Notes: generated by a model not told the origin, from the sequence alone. Counted from the first letter of the stretch, positions 12,701 through 25,115 are shown. The stretch is DNA of 64,000 bases from Lottia gigantea (GCF_000327385.1 NW_008709379.1:4413464-4477463), one strand, 5' to 3'. A program made the numbers and translations.

Positions 12701-14800
12701 TCTTTAAGTTCAAGACGTTCTCACGTACCAATAATAGAAACTATTCTAATCATTTTTAATCACCGATAGATTTTCTTTGATGCATTCGATACCTATTTAA
12801 TTAAAAATTCCCGCAGTAATGGTTAATTATAATAAATGCACACTTGCCTACAAGTACCATTGGCTTATTGGGCCTAACTACTTATTATGAAGTTTCTATA
12901 GTCAGAGGCACTTATTTATTTTAAGTTTTGTTTGGAATAAAGCGATAATTAGGAATCTAATAGCGGTACCTGCAACAGTAACTATCAACCCACAGCAAAT
13001 TATCCTGAATTTCCAATGATAAAATCATAAGCTAAATGCTTAATGAAAAGTCGATTGCTAGATGAATGGGAATTTTTAATACAACATTTTGGGACTAACT
13101 TGTTTTATTTCGAAGGGCAATGAGAATAATATTATGTTGGTTAATATTCCAAAACTCTTTTTTAGTCGCGACGTTGCAATAAAAACTATTCAAATATGGG
13201 AAACATCTCATAGGCAATTCCGATCTTTTAAAATTAAAAAGTAATACAAAGAAATAAAACGAAATGGAGTTTTACGTCTTTGTGTTAATGAAGACGAAGA
13301 TGTTGGTCCAAGGTGTATTCATTAACTTTCGGGGCAATATTTAAAATGAAAGGCCAGGATATTATAAAATTGGATTTTAATGAATAAATTATAATATTCA
13401 ATGTGATTTGGTGATTGATATCCATATTACAGAAAACATAATAAGATTTTCAGAGAGAAAGCTGGATATAGAGCCTTTAATCAAACCCTTACTAATGACA
13501 TAGCTCATTTTAGTTGCGAGTGGTCATCTGTAATTCGTCCTGTACCTGAATAATACATTAATTAAAGGTCATTAAACTCTCCTTGCTGACTATCCATATC
13601 TGGTTGTTAGCATTATGAAGTGTCAATCAAAATTGCATTAGTGTGCCTTTAGGCACGGAAGTACATTGCAACATGTTTCCGGATAGTAATTCAATCCCAA
13701 AAGCCATTTCCACAAGTTTCGTGGTTATAATTTTGTTTTCATTGGATAAGATTTTATTTTAAAAGGTTATTCAAAGTATTTGTTCAAGTGCATAGCTCTC
13801 CGTGACATTTGTCTTTCCAAAAACGTACAAAAGAGGTTTCCTTCTAAACACAATACTTTATATGTTTGTATTGGGATCATTTAAAACTTAACATTTAGCA
13901 TTAGTACAAATTTTTATGTTAATAAAAAATTTCTGGTTTTGGAAATTTCTAACAATTTAAATTGATTTAAGACGATAAAAACATGCAAAGTAATTTAAGA
14001 GATTTTTTCGTTTGTTTGTCATATGACAACGTTTCGGTTTTGGTACTTTTTTATGTGCTCGCCTGCTGAACGTATTCCATGATGCTTATGGAGGGAACGA
14101 ATAAAAGAACCGTCCCATGGTCATCAATGTGTAAGATCTCCTAGAGTAACTGGAATTTGAAAACCATGCTCCGAATGTTATCAAGTATTCTTTTATTGTG
14201 TACATAAAGTCAAATGATATTAAAATACAGCTAAAAACAGCCTTTGAAAGAAATGGTACAATCATTAACAACGATTAATATCTAGACTGCTGACAGAATT
14301 GAAATTATAAAGAAAATGGCTACAGTCTTTTATACTTATCAATAAATTCCATTACTAATCTTAAATCTACTTGAAAGAAACGAACATCGTAAAAAGAGGC
14401 GAGCAATGAATTGAACGAGTTTATCGCCACCAGACATTAGCCGATACAAAGTGATGGGGTGAAGTTCAAAAGTATTAAATTCGGTGCCAATCTGGAAGGA
14501 ATTGCCTCCGTCTAGTTACAAGGGTTTGTCGTGCTGATTGTGTGCAAACCACCTGTTTTCTCACATAAATCAAGCGCCAGTTGACAAAATTACAATGATT
14601 ACATTCTGAAATAAAAAGTACTTGTTGAAATAGAAACAGTGTCAATCTTTAAACAGTGACTGTCGTTTTTCTTAAATCTTATTTAAAATCTCCTTCCATA
14701 TTGATAAGTGTATTATTTTTTTTACCAGTCGGGATTTTGACAAACATATCGCCACCTTTTAGTTTGTGGCATGTGTGTCGCGTAATGTTTTGTGCATAAT
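9756..14800. other. Intergenic sequence, no gene recognised
   Basis: AT-rich DNA without convincing open frames, tandem repeats or clustered motifs. Only isolated short frames of chance length were seen. Confidence 0.5.
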
Positions 14801-14809
14801 GTATTTGTT

Positions 14810-16330
14810 TGAAGCTTTCATTACGGACAAAGTTGACATATTTGTCAATTTTTATAAGCTCTCATTGTAGAAGTTAAATAAGCTTTCATTACAGTGATCA
14901 TTTACATTCACAAAGTCCAGTTAGCTTTCATCGCAGAGGACGTTGATGTGATATTAACGTTTTGTTAGTCTTCTTTTCAGAGAACGTTTACGTGATATTA
15001 AGGTCTAATACGTCCAGTTAGCTTTTATAACAGTTAGTTGACATGACATAAAGGTCTAGTTAACTTTTATAACCAAGAATATTTACATGACATAAAGGTT
15101 TAGTAGACTATCATGACAGATTACGTCAACATGATATAAAGGTCAGTAGACATTCATAACAGATCGTCGACATGATATAAAGGTCTAGTTAGCTTTCTTT
15201 AATAGAGAACGCCGACATGATATCTAAGTCTAGCTAGCTTTCATTACAGAGGACATGATGTTAATATCTAGTTAGCTTTCATTGCATCAAAAATTCACAT
15301 TTACAAGGTCTAGTTAGCTTCGATTACAGAGAACGTTGATAAATTTAGATATATTTAGGCATATAATAGGCTACTTTCATCACAGTGGACGTCTACATGA
15401 CATAGGGGTCCAGTTAACATGATATAAACGTCTAGTTAGCTTTCATAACAGAGAACGCTTACATGATATAAAGGTCCAGTTAGTTTTCGTTACAGAGAAC
15501 TTATACATGATATTAAGGTTCAATTAGCTTTCTTTACAGAGAACTTATACATTATATTAAGGTTCAATTAGCTTTCGTTACAGAGAACTTATACATGATA
15601 TTAAGGTTCAATTAGCTTTCTTTACAGAGAACTTATACATGATATTAAGGTTCAATAAGCTTTCTTTACAGAGAACTTATACATTATATTAAGGTTCAAT
15701 TAGCTTTCTTTACAGAGAACTTATACATTATATTAAGGTTCAATTAGCTTTCTTTACAGAGAACTTATACATGATATTAAGGTTCAATAAGCTTTCTTTA
15801 CAGAGAACTTATACATTATATTAAGGTTCAATTAGCTTTCTTTACAGAGAACTTATACATGATATTAAGGTTCAATTAGCTTTCTTTACAGAGAACTTAT
15901 ACATTATATTAAGGTTCAATAAGCTTTCGTTACAGAGAACTTATACATTATATTAAGGTTCAATTAGCTTTCTTTACAGAGAACTTATACATTATATTAA
16001 GGTTCAATTAGCTTTCTTTACAGAGAACTTATACATGATATTAAGGTTCAATAAGCTTTCTTTACAGAGAACTTATACATGATATTAAGGTTCAATTAGC
16101 TTTCGTTACAGAGAACTTATACATTATATTAAAGTCTAGAGAGCTTTCATAACAAAGAACGTTGACATGATATGAATGTCTATAGTTAGCTTTATGTACA
16201 GAGATCCTTGACATGATATTGATGTCCGATTTGCTTTGATTATATTATATGATATTGATATATTAGGGTAGTTACAAAGAACGTTTACATGAAATTAAAT
16301 ATTATTTATTGTTTACAGAGAAGGTTGTGA
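14810..16330. repeat. 44-bp tandem satellite upstream of HES gene B
   Basis: The core (about 15470-16140) is about 15 nearly identical units of exactly 44 bp (for example ggttcaatt at 15517 and 15561). Each unit runs agctttctttacagagaac, ttatacat(t/g)atattaag, gttcaat. Flanks to about 14810 and 16330 are progressively diverged copies with irregular spacing, the usual picture of an array homogenised in its middle. Variants cattatatt/catgatatt and ctttcttt/ctttcgtt are interleaved, suggesting multi-unit duplications. Each unit carries TTTCTTTACAG, which resembles a 3' splice acceptor on the + strand. Confidence 0.93.
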
Positions 16331-17141
16331 GTGATTAATTCTAAACATGATTTTTGTAGTTGTAGGTCATATCCGAATGCCAAGAATGCACCGAGTTTCT
16401 GTAATGAAGACGTCTTAGTTCCCATGCCCAATGTCACAATAAAAGACGAGGAGTTTGAACTAAATCACACAAGAAAATAAAGGAAATAATTAAAATGAAC
16501 CGATTTAACTTCTTTTGTCAAATTAAAAAGAAATACCAAGTGCATAAGTTGACCCGGAATACATACATTTTAATTTACTTATAATTTAACATTCATCCTT
16601 TTGTATTCATTATTGCATGTCTTGGAAAAAATCGAGAATATATTTGAAGTGCAGTTAAATTAAAGGGCGACGAATTGGTGGTCAAATTCGGTTTGAAAAT
16701 CAAGTACATCGTTTTAGAATACCATTAACACATTGATAATACAAAATATTTAGGAATTTTAAATAATGTATTTTCGATAGCGACGTCATAATCTACAAGT
16801 CAAGTATTCTAGATCACCACTGATGTCGGACGTCAGAATGGTGAAAAAAGAAGTTACAGGTGTCACCAATCTGCACCCTCTTCGTGACAGATACTGTCTG
16901 TATTGCGTCCACCCTATATTACGCTTTACATGTCCTGTGTCCAATTTACCGCATTACCATAAAGAATAGTTGTAGATGTAACGTACTGACATTGACATCA
17001 AGTGCGATTGCCGTTAATTAAACGCTCGTGTAAATAGTCTGTCCAGACTATGAATATTCAATCGGTATGCAAAAGCAGTCCGTCTCTCTGTAAGGTGTGA
17101 TGGGCTTTTGCAAGTTGACAAAATCAGGTAATGGCTCCCTT
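16331..17141. other. Upstream flank of HES gene B
   Basis: AT-rich sequence between the 44-bp satellite and the first CSL site of the gene B promoter. No gene or obvious motif cluster was seen. Confidence 0.4.
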
Positions 17142-17149
17142 TTCCCACG
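17142..17149 (-). promoter_or_regulatory. CSL/Su(H) site 1, HES gene B promoter
   Basis: TTCCCACG, the reverse complement of the perfect CSL octamer CGTGGGAA. It is the most upstream of three sites before gene B, 184 bp before site 2. Confidence 0.65.
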
Positions 17150-17319
17150 CCGAAATTCTGCATTAACACGAAGGCCTCTCGAGGCTTCAACAATTTGAGG
17201 CGCGCGATCATCGAAAAAGCCTCAAGTAAACAATGACATGTGTATTTCGAAGCATTACTGTTGTGTGTATGTACACATTGATTTGTCATCTTTCTAACCA
17301 AGTATAGGAATTACAGGGC

Positions 17320-17333
17320 GGGAAATTCCCACA
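17320..17333. promoter_or_regulatory. kappaB-like palindrome overlapping CSL/Su(H) site 2, HES gene B promoter
   Basis: GGGAAATTCCC (17320-17330) is a perfect palindrome fitting the Rel/NF-kappaB consensus. Its right half is shared with TTCCCACA (17326-17333), a perfect CSL octamer in reverse orientation. CSL and Rel proteins are known to compete or cooperate at such overlapping sites in other animals; here that is inference. Confidence 0.55.
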
Positions 17334-17397
17334 CACAAATTCGAAAAGAATAGCTAGGTTTGTCGCGTGCGAGTAGTTTATCTCTCAAATTTTACTC

Positions 17398-17407
17398 TGA
17401 TTGACAG
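17398..17407 (+). promoter_or_regulatory. PBX/PREP-type decamer, HES gene B promoter
   Basis: TGATTGACAG is the exact PBX-PREP/MEIS composite consensus. A near copy, TGATTGACAT, lies at 17491-17500. The longer block TTGATTGACATT (17490-17501) recurs exactly upstream of gene C at 52178-52189. An inverted CCAAT-box candidate (CCAAT at 17456-17460) lies between. Confidence 0.45.
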
Positions 17408-17518
17408 CATCCACTAACTTCTATTGACGTTAGGACATTAATTGACCAATGAGGACACGACATTAGAATAATATACCGCCCACGATCAGTTGATTGACAT
17501 TATTTTTCTGGCTTTCAC

Positions 17519-17526
17519 CGTGGGAA
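17519..17526 (+). promoter_or_regulatory. CSL/Su(H) site 3 (proximal), HES gene B promoter
   Basis: CGTGGGAA in forward orientation, 155 bp before the ATG. The equivalent site of gene C is forward and 167 bp before its ATG. No consensus TATA box follows. A TTTAAA at 17562-17567 and an initiator-like TCAGTC at 17634-17639 are the best core-promoter candidates, and both are weak. Confidence 0.65.
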
Positions 17527-17673
17527 ATATACAACTATGTTCGATGATATTAGGAGCTTAGTTTAAAGTGGTTTTACACGAACTAACATTCCGACACATT
17601 TTCCTGTCTATGCGTTCCTAAACATAATCTTACTCAGTCATTCTCCATGTGCCTTTGAATGTGTTCATCAGCA

Positions 17674-20600
17674 ATGAGCGACTTATCTAAAGAGGAAAAA
17701 CGGCCAGGCTCGTCTTCCAATCGAAGGGTGAGTAACATTAACTGTCCATATTGAGAATTTTAATTTCACAACAATGTACATGTATTAAAACCATGGACTT
17801 ATATTTGTAATCGGAAATTTCCAGACCTGTTGCTTAGTGCCATGACATTCCGTAAATAATCTGATTAACTTATCTTCTACTAACAGGAACATTTTAATCA
17901 CTGGATACTTACCTGTGAATCGATCTCTCTTGATCCATCAAACATCGGATGATCACCTGTCATAACCACCTGGAGAATTGTATAATAACTTTCATAAACA
18001 CAGAATACTAATAGGATTGCAAATTCTTTCCACAGGATATCTAGGATCGTCTATAGCATGGCACGTTTCTTCTTCATTTTTCATCGTAATTTAATCTGGC
18101 CAATGATTCTGTGAATGATTCCGGAAGAACGTCATCCGCAAGACATAATTCATGATAATGACAGTTTTCTTATTTGGCACATAGTTCCAAAGAATTTATC
18201 TAGCCTTTCTATCTATCTATCTATCGTGTAAAATATTTCCGTTCGTTCTCTTTTGTTCCTACAATTGTAGACAAATTCTACCAGTTTATGACATCATTTT
18301 AAATGGATTTTTCTAATTCAGAGAACCTCTCCTGAAATCGAAGACCGAAAATATCAGGAGGTAGGAAATGTGTTTTTTTGGGCTAATTAAACATGTAATT
18401 TTCTTTCAGAGCAACAAGCCCTTGATGGAGAAGAGAAGACGAGCCAGAATAAATGAATGTTTGGTAGAATTAAAATCACTGGTACTACAAGCCTTGAAGA
18501 AAGACGTAAGATAAAAATTTCATTACATGTTAAAATAGGGAACATTACCCATAACAAAAGAGTGCTTCCTCTTTTCTTGACATTCTATAAATCCGAAGTA
18601 TCTATTTTTAATAGATTGCTCTTCCTACACGCTCATTTAGAAAATTCTAAGTTGAAACCAGTTTCCTTGTTACTTGAACAAGTGCAGAGTGTTGAACAGA
18701 AAATGCCATTTGATTATTTCGGGATGGCAATTAGATTCGTTTCATGTTCAGCTCTTTGATATTGTTGTCTTGTGGGTATAGATTGCGATATGCATAGCTC
18801 CATGTCTATTTTGTGCAATTTTGTTTTGCCGGTACCATTCCATATGTAGTAGTTATTTTTATATATATATATCAATGATTCAAACTATAACAGTCTTCGT
18901 ACATCAGACACCATACATAACACAGACAAATACAGTTCAACCTAGCATTGGTCAGAAATCGAAACCAGATTTTAATTTACCCTTGGAATCCAAGTATTTT
19001 CTGGAATTATTTCTCGATGACATTTTGACAGATTTAGTGGCAGGAAATAGTTTCAAAGTCATGACATAAGTTTATGATCATCATGGCATTCCTGTCATAA
19101 ACAATTCCATATTCAAAATCTGAAGGTGTGATCTCAAAACCACCTGTCCATGCCATCGATATTGAAATTAGTAAATGACCTTCGAAAACACTACAACATG
19201 TCTGCTTCAACGTTGTACTTCTGCCTCATGCGCTATATATTTCTTGAAAAACACCACAACCAGTTTTATGTTATGGTGAATATTTCGAACTTATTATTTA
19301 ATGCTTTACAGAAGTCAAATACATTGATATCTTAGAAATACGTTAATGGTTTGATATTTCTTTGAAGTGTAAATTTTTGTTCATTTTTAAAAGCAATACT
19401 GCTCTCTTTAACGTTTTATCCTTAAAAGCATTCTGGAATATTTCGTGGGAAAGGACTGAAATGGGCGTTTTCCGTAGCAACGAAATTTTACACTCGTTGA
19501 TTTTAATGAGTTGAACTAATTGTTGGCGCAAAGTAGATGTTATCCTGATATCTCTTTGGTTTTAAAATGATAATTTTACCTTCGAATAATGGTGATTAAA
19601 ATGTGAATAGTGTCATTAACGCATTTAGTTTTTTGAGCGGTAAAATGGAATGCTATTAATTGTTTCGTTGTATGAAATGATGGTTATTATTGCCATGTTA
19701 TGAAGGGGTCAATTTAAATCGATTATGTATAGTTATTTCAATTGATTAGTCTTGATATTGTATTTGTAATGATTATACGACATCTCGATAATTTAGCACG
19801 AACGCAATTACCCGCCTTTGTCTCCAAGGAGGGATGTTACCATTATTAAATGACAACAGGGGTATGGGTTAGAACTATATATTTATATACACAGTATATA
19901 CAAGAGACTTTAAGAGAAACTATAATGCGGCTCGGATCATCCCCAACATCTCAAATATAAACAAATTTTGATAGTGTTGGACGATTTTTCATATAAATAA
20001 TTTGACATAAATGCTCCTTTGCAAATTTCACATTCAAAGCTAAATTGCGTTGAACATGACGGTCATGGGAGAGTAGCTCCTATAAATACTTCACATCCTA
20101 ATCTTTAATCAGAATAATTCAAGAGAAAAAGAATAATATTAGGAGAAAGACAATTTAAACTTTTTGACAAGGCCATTGTCTTATTGAACAGTACAAATCA
20201 TGTGCATCGAGTTTAATTGTCCCACGGTAGGCAAGTCCGTACCCAAGGGCATCGATTTCCAACTCGAGCAAATAAGTAAATATTATGTTTATGATAATGT
20301 CCAAGGGAGGTAATCGTCTATGAAATATAAAAGACATTTCTGGTCATTGAATAAATAAATATGATAAAGGGTGTCTCATTTATATTATATAATTCCTATC
20401 TAGTATATTTATACTAATTGGCCACGTTTATCAAACCAAGTAGAATATTGTTTGTTTTTCTATGCTCTTTCCCACGCTGATGTATCGCTAGTTGTCGCTA
20501 AAACTGACTCTAAACGTCGCGAGCGAGGCACAGTGCCGAAGGCTTTGTCAACATATTACACCATTGTGTCAACTTTAGCATTTGTTTTTCGTTTCAACAC

Positions 20601-22359
20601 ACTGATCAGTCTTTATGACTTTTTTCTGTGTATTTATTTATGGATTTGTAGAGTATTTATCGAACTTGAATTCATTAGCCAAGGTATTATTCCGACTTTC
20701 TACAGTACAATTCTTCAAGTCCCAATATTGACCACCTTGGTCACTCAACATCTCTTTCATCTTTCCACCCTGGATAGTTGGCTAATCTCTAAAATTCATA
20801 TCCATCTAAAGTAAATATGCTATTCAAGCCACGTCCGTCTGGAGTAAAATTTATGAAAGGATTATCATTCTGTACATTGATCAGAGATACTAAGAAGTAC
20901 ACAATGCATAAGGCTTCTATTCTATGTCTCAACAAGTGTTTCTATTCTTGTTCGATTTTCAGAAAATGTTCTAAATATTTTCAATCTTGTAAGTTTCTGA
21001 TGCCGTTCTCTCCGATGCAATCAATTCAAATATATGACAATTCACATAAATTTTGCTTTGATAAATAATTCATTTTCCTTCATTGAAACTTTGCCCACTG
21101 GACGGCAACACCCTATTTCTAGATTTGACGAGGTTTTCATTGCGTCAGTGTATATTTATGTTATTTATGGAATGGTCCATTATGACCTTCATTTGAAAAG
21201 TGGTTTTTTTTTTGGGGGGGGGGGGGGGATTTAATCGATATTTATGTGTCCATTCCTGCTGTTAAGTTATATGAAAAGCATATTAAGCAACATAAAATAA
21301 CTTAGATATCCTTTTCATTTCAGAGCACTCAATATTCCAAGTTAGAGAAGGCCGATATTTTAGAAATGACAGTCAAACATTTAAAGTTATTACAACGACA
21401 GCAAATGGCCGGTAAGTAGGATATATTGTTTATTAAATTTCTTTACCTTTAACAGTAAACGTCATAATATAATATATTATCATATACACTGCTTCAACAT
21501 TGGGATAAAAACCATTTACCAATCGTTACTTGCAATTTCGATCTTAAGGCTTTCGGTTATTTTTCAACAGAATATTTCCAAAGAACATACTGCATCAGCA
21601 AGAAATAGGTATTCCATTGCTTGCATATCTAAAGTCATCTAAAGAATAAAATTCATTGTAATGATTTGAACGTGAATAAATTATAAGCCTTTTTTTTTCT
21701 CTTTTCCAGTCGCCATGACAACAGATCCATTCGTTGTGAGTAAATATCGTGCAGGATTTAATGAATGTGCGGCAGAAGTAGCGCGATACCTAGATTCAGT
21801 TCAAGGTGGGAGCCAGGAAGTCAAAGGCAGAGTGCTTAATCACCTCTCGAATTGTATAAATCCACAAGGGGGTCAACTACATCCGTCTCATGTACAAGCC
21901 TTACAAATTCAAACAGCTAATCAGCTATCTGCTGCTGGAATATCTCTCAATTCTATAGGATCTTACAATTCAATGTGGAATCATCTTGTGCAGAACGGAT
22001 TACCCCCTCAAACTCACATTCCTACGCCGGTCTATCAGATTCCCCCGACAGCAAAAGTAGAACCTATCCGACAATGTGATATCAAGTCGCCAATTCTAAG
22101 AGAGCCCTTGAAGGACATCAAAATTGAGCCTAAACACGACATACACGATATAAAGAGGATAATGAGTGAGGCGCCATCTAGTTTCAGAATGCCAGAAAGA
22201 AGTAGTCCTAAACATTCTAGCGAGGCTCTACCAAGGACAATCAAAGTGGAAAGGGAACAAATCCCGATAGATGGGCAACATATTGCAAAATTTGACACGA
22301 ATATGAACAACATTCTTGCGCCAAATTTGGAGAGCGACAATATGTGGAGACCTTGGTAA
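17674..22359 (+). CDS. HES: HES-family bHLH-Orange-WRPW repressor (HES gene B), four exons, 295 aa
   Basis: A Notch-pathway transcriptional repressor that binds N-/E-boxes as a dimer and recruits Groucho/TLE. Exons read from splice signals: 17674-17727, 18410-18505, 21324-21411 and 21710-22359; introns are phase 0, 0 and 1, all GT-AG. Residues 1-18 are a short N-terminus. The basic region [14 protein letters not shown] has the HES-specific proline (P22). Helix 1-loop-helix 2 runs to about residue 78, with [20 protein letters not shown]. The Orange domain is about 89-133 ([18 protein letters not shown]). The tail has sumoylation-type IKIE (22117-22128) and IKVE (22240-22251), then WRPW at residues 292-295. 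Intron positions match the vertebrate HES1 layout. The bHLH core is nearly that of gene C (27 of 32 residues in exon 2). The start ATG has no competing upstream Met in exon 1. Three CSL sites upstream indicate direct Notch control. It belongs to the HES1/HES4-hairy type rather than HEY. Confidence 0.94.
17728..18409 (+). other. Intron 1 of HES gene B
   Basis: 682-nt phase-0 intron, donor AGG|gtgagt, acceptor ctttcag. It contains a short TATC microsatellite near 18207-18225 and a possible 39-nt in-frame microexon at 18322-18360, listed separately. Confidence 0.85.
18322..18360 (+). other. Possible in-frame microexon in intron 1 of HES gene B
   Basis: A pyrimidine-rich acceptor (tttttctaattcag) ends at 18321, and a donor-like GAG|gtagga starts at 18361. 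The 39 nt between encode [13 protein letters not shown] with no stop and preserve phase 0 on both sides. Inclusion would insert 13 residues just before the DNA-binding basic region. Against it: the intron left before exon 2 would be only 49 nt, and the canonical RR|SNKP junction already matches the family. It could be chance. Confidence 0.25.
18506..21323 (+). other. Intron 2 of HES gene B
   Basis: 2818-nt phase-0 intron between helix 1 and helix 2 coding exons (donor GAC|gtaaga, acceptor tttcag). It holds two perfect CSL octamers, CGTGGGAA at 19444-19451 and TTCCCACG at 20469-20476, and a T10-G15 homopolymer junction at 21204-21228. Open frames inside it read through splice donors and have no recognisable domain. 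Confidence 0.85.
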
Positions 22360-23419
22360 AAATAAGTTAATGCCTTAAAGTTGTTATTATTGTTGACACT
22401 GAGCCTTTTTTTGTTAATTAGAAACTATTTACGATCTCTTTTGTCTTGCAGGCCTTATATTGTGACTATATTATTAATCATAATCCATAGTGAATAGAAA
22501 TTTGTGATTTGCTCTGGAAAGGACGATGGATTTTATGTATGTTGTGCAAATGTTTCCAATACAGCAGACGAGCATTCCCACTATTGGATCGATGCCCTCA
22601 TTCGATTTACATTTTACCCTGGTTCTTACTTGCCTTTCCTTTTACTTTTCTTCCATTACTATTTTCTCCTTGTATTTTGTGTTTTATGTTTGGTAAATTC
22701 ATGTCAGAACTTTCTCAATCGGACCACAATCCCGTCAGTTTAGAAATCAGATAACCACATTGTTGGTTTCACAGTAAAATTATTCTGAGATTTGATATTG
22801 CTAGTCCTTAATAAGATATCTTTGGATACGATCGTTTTCTGTCTATTCAAAATTTCATTAGAAAGTTATCAACAGATGTATATTCACGAAGTCTTCCTAA
22901 CGCCGATTATATCTTTACATGGCGGAAATTACTCCGCCAGCAGACTTTAATGCAGCTAGCATATCTGCAGATGAAAACTTTATAAAGTGCCTTATGAATG
23001 CTCCTCATTGTTAAATTTTGTAATATGAAAAACTTACGAATCTATTTTATTATGTGAGAATGTTTTATCGAATATTGTTGAGTGCTCTGAATTTTGATTA
23101 AATTTGTTAATATTATGACTGAATATTGTTGGGAATTAAATATTTAAAACGTTTTATGTTTATATATCTCTATTATTTATTTGTAGGTTAGTCCGAAAAT
23201 ATAGCCTCTTCAACAGCGTGTGCGCGAATCTCGGCCCTAGATTGTTGCTATCTAGACCCAGAAAAAATACCTTTTGCTATCGTTATCGGATTAATTGTGC
23301 AAAGTTGGTTTTTCCCTCATCTTTTCTCCCACACTGGAGACTTTCTAGTCAATAGCATTATTACAATATATCAGTTGGCAAAACTCTTGAAATGCAACAA
23401 GAAGCTACAAGAAAATAAA
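22360..23419 (+). other. 3' UTR of HES gene B with candidate post-transcriptional control sites
   Basis: Non-coding after the WRPW stop. TGTGAT at 22503-22508 matches the Drosophila K-box. GTCTTCC at 22891-22897 matches the GY-box, the complement of the miR-7 seed. AATAAA at 23414-23419 is a candidate poly(A) signal; ATTAAA variants lie nearer. K- and GY-boxes in 3' UTRs are an established feature of insect E(spl) genes; relevance here is inferred, and the UTR end is not proven. Confidence 0.45.
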
Positions 23420-25030
23420 TTCGTATAACACTGAGACTCTGGCATGATATTATTTTCCTGTCCTGGACCGTTATTCTTAATTTACCTACCGTAAAACAAA
23501 TTTATACATCATGCCTTTTTTATTACCCTTTTAAAAAGTCCGTGGCTTCTTACGCTTAGTGTTTTTTCAAATAGTACACCTACTCAGAGAACGCCAGATT
23601 GCTTATGGCTTTTGCGCTTATAATAATATTTTTTTTAGTGTTTTGTTAAATATATCCGGACCGGAAGGAGTTACATCAGCAGCTTTCTGATAGATATAAA
23701 TTTGACACACTCAATCATTTTTTTCATACGTTTTCAGAAAGAAAAATGGGCATCGCAACACCTTCACTAGTTTCAGTATAGTATCACATTCAGATTGGGT
23801 AATTATGATAACACTTATAGTAGTTATTATACATTTTTATACCAATACCAATAAGTGGTATATTGTAATAAAATGCTGTGGAAGAATTGTTCGGACTAAA
23901 TATGTATGAAGGGGTGTGAGAACTAGTTATAAAGGTTTGTAAAAGGTCGTGAGAATATGATATATTTATATAGATAAACAATGTCAAATATGTCCACTCT
24001 CCTGTTTATATGCACATATGTACATTATAGAAACTTGATTACAAAAGCATACTTTGTGAATTCATTTTGTTCATAATTAGGCCGACATTGAATAATAATT
24101 ATTAAACATTATATAGACATAAGAGTATCATGTTCGTGAAATGAAAATGTGTTTGCGTCTTAATTTTTTACTTCTAATTGGGTCAATTGTATTGAATTTT
24201 GCCCGGACAAGAGCATAAGCCTACTCTATTTTTTTGTGTATCTATAAAGTGATTTCAAACATGTACATGGGTCCTTGATTGCTTCGGCAAAACTAGATTA
24301 ATAACGCTATGTTCACCTTCTAGGCAGTAATATACGCATTTCGAGAAATTTAGAATAGTTTATCGATAGCTTTAATTCAAACGTAATATTTGGATTGAAG
24401 GAGGTCATTAGATCTACAGTAAAATTAACATGAAACAGACAATCTTTAAGTGTACATTATGCACAAGATGATTTTAAAGGTATATGCATATTAAATTACT
24501 TTCCACAATAGAAAAAAACTAACTATTCGTGATTCAAGCAATTGTGAATCAAAAGAAAAACCGCAATTCAGCTTATCTGACTGACCGCAAGACGCACTGG
24601 TTCAATAGGGAATGCCATAGTCTTTGTTATCCGGCGACTTAATGACGCGTGGGACAGGCAATGGTCACGTTCTGCGTGACCAGTCTATTGTACTGGATGA
24701 TCTATACTGAATATAATCAGGTATTATGAAAATGAATCTGAGTGCACGTGTGGTTATAATACAGGTAATATAGGGGTATTATAGAGAAGTAGAGATAATA
24801 TGATATTTACATCTTGGAAGAAAAGACTCGAATTATCTTGAAAATAGTAGCGTATTATCCCACAAATAGTAACGTATTGTCCCAAGTTCATAATACATTG
24901 GTGATCAAATTGTTCGTTGGCACGTGATAGACTATTTAAATTTCAAAATTACTACAATGTGTCCTACAGTTAATTTTAGAGATGAAAAGATAATTTTTGA
25001 AGACGCAAACTCTCATATTATCACCTTAGA
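23420..25030. other. Intergenic sequence, no gene recognised
   Basis: Start of the long gene desert between HES genes B and C. AT-rich, without a convincing frame or repeat. Confidence 0.5.
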
Positions 25031-25115
25031 GTAGCTGCAGTTCAGCAAGTAAGACGCTTACTCGTTAACCTGGTTAGATCTAGGATTCGTTCTCCTACTG
25101 CACAACAGTATGCCT
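25031..25115 (+). mobile_element. tRNA-derived SINE head (fragment), low confidence
   Basis: gtagctgcagttcagcaag is A-box-like and taagacgcttactcgttaac follows. A T-arm-like aggattcgttctcct (stem AGGA/TCCT around TTCGTTC) completes the tRNA resemblance. No clean acceptor stem closes, so this is not a functional tRNA gene. It looks like the Pol III promoter head of a tRNA-class SINE. A poly-A or simple tail and target duplications were not identified. Confidence 0.4.

Noticed and set aside
14810-16330. CRISPR-like array
   Set aside because: Units are contiguous with no unique spacers, in an animal genome; it is a satellite.
17014-17301. 95-codon - strand frame upstream of HES gene B
   Set aside because: Falls in the CSL promoter region; no recognisable motif and of chance length.
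18457-18759. 100-codon frame beginning inside HES gene B exon 2
   Set aside because: It is out of frame with the bHLH reading and runs through the GAC|gtaaga donor into intron 2.
25031-25115. Functional tRNA gene
   Set aside because: Only A- and B-box-like parts fit; no acceptor stem closes and no anticodon arm is clear. A SINE head is the better reading.
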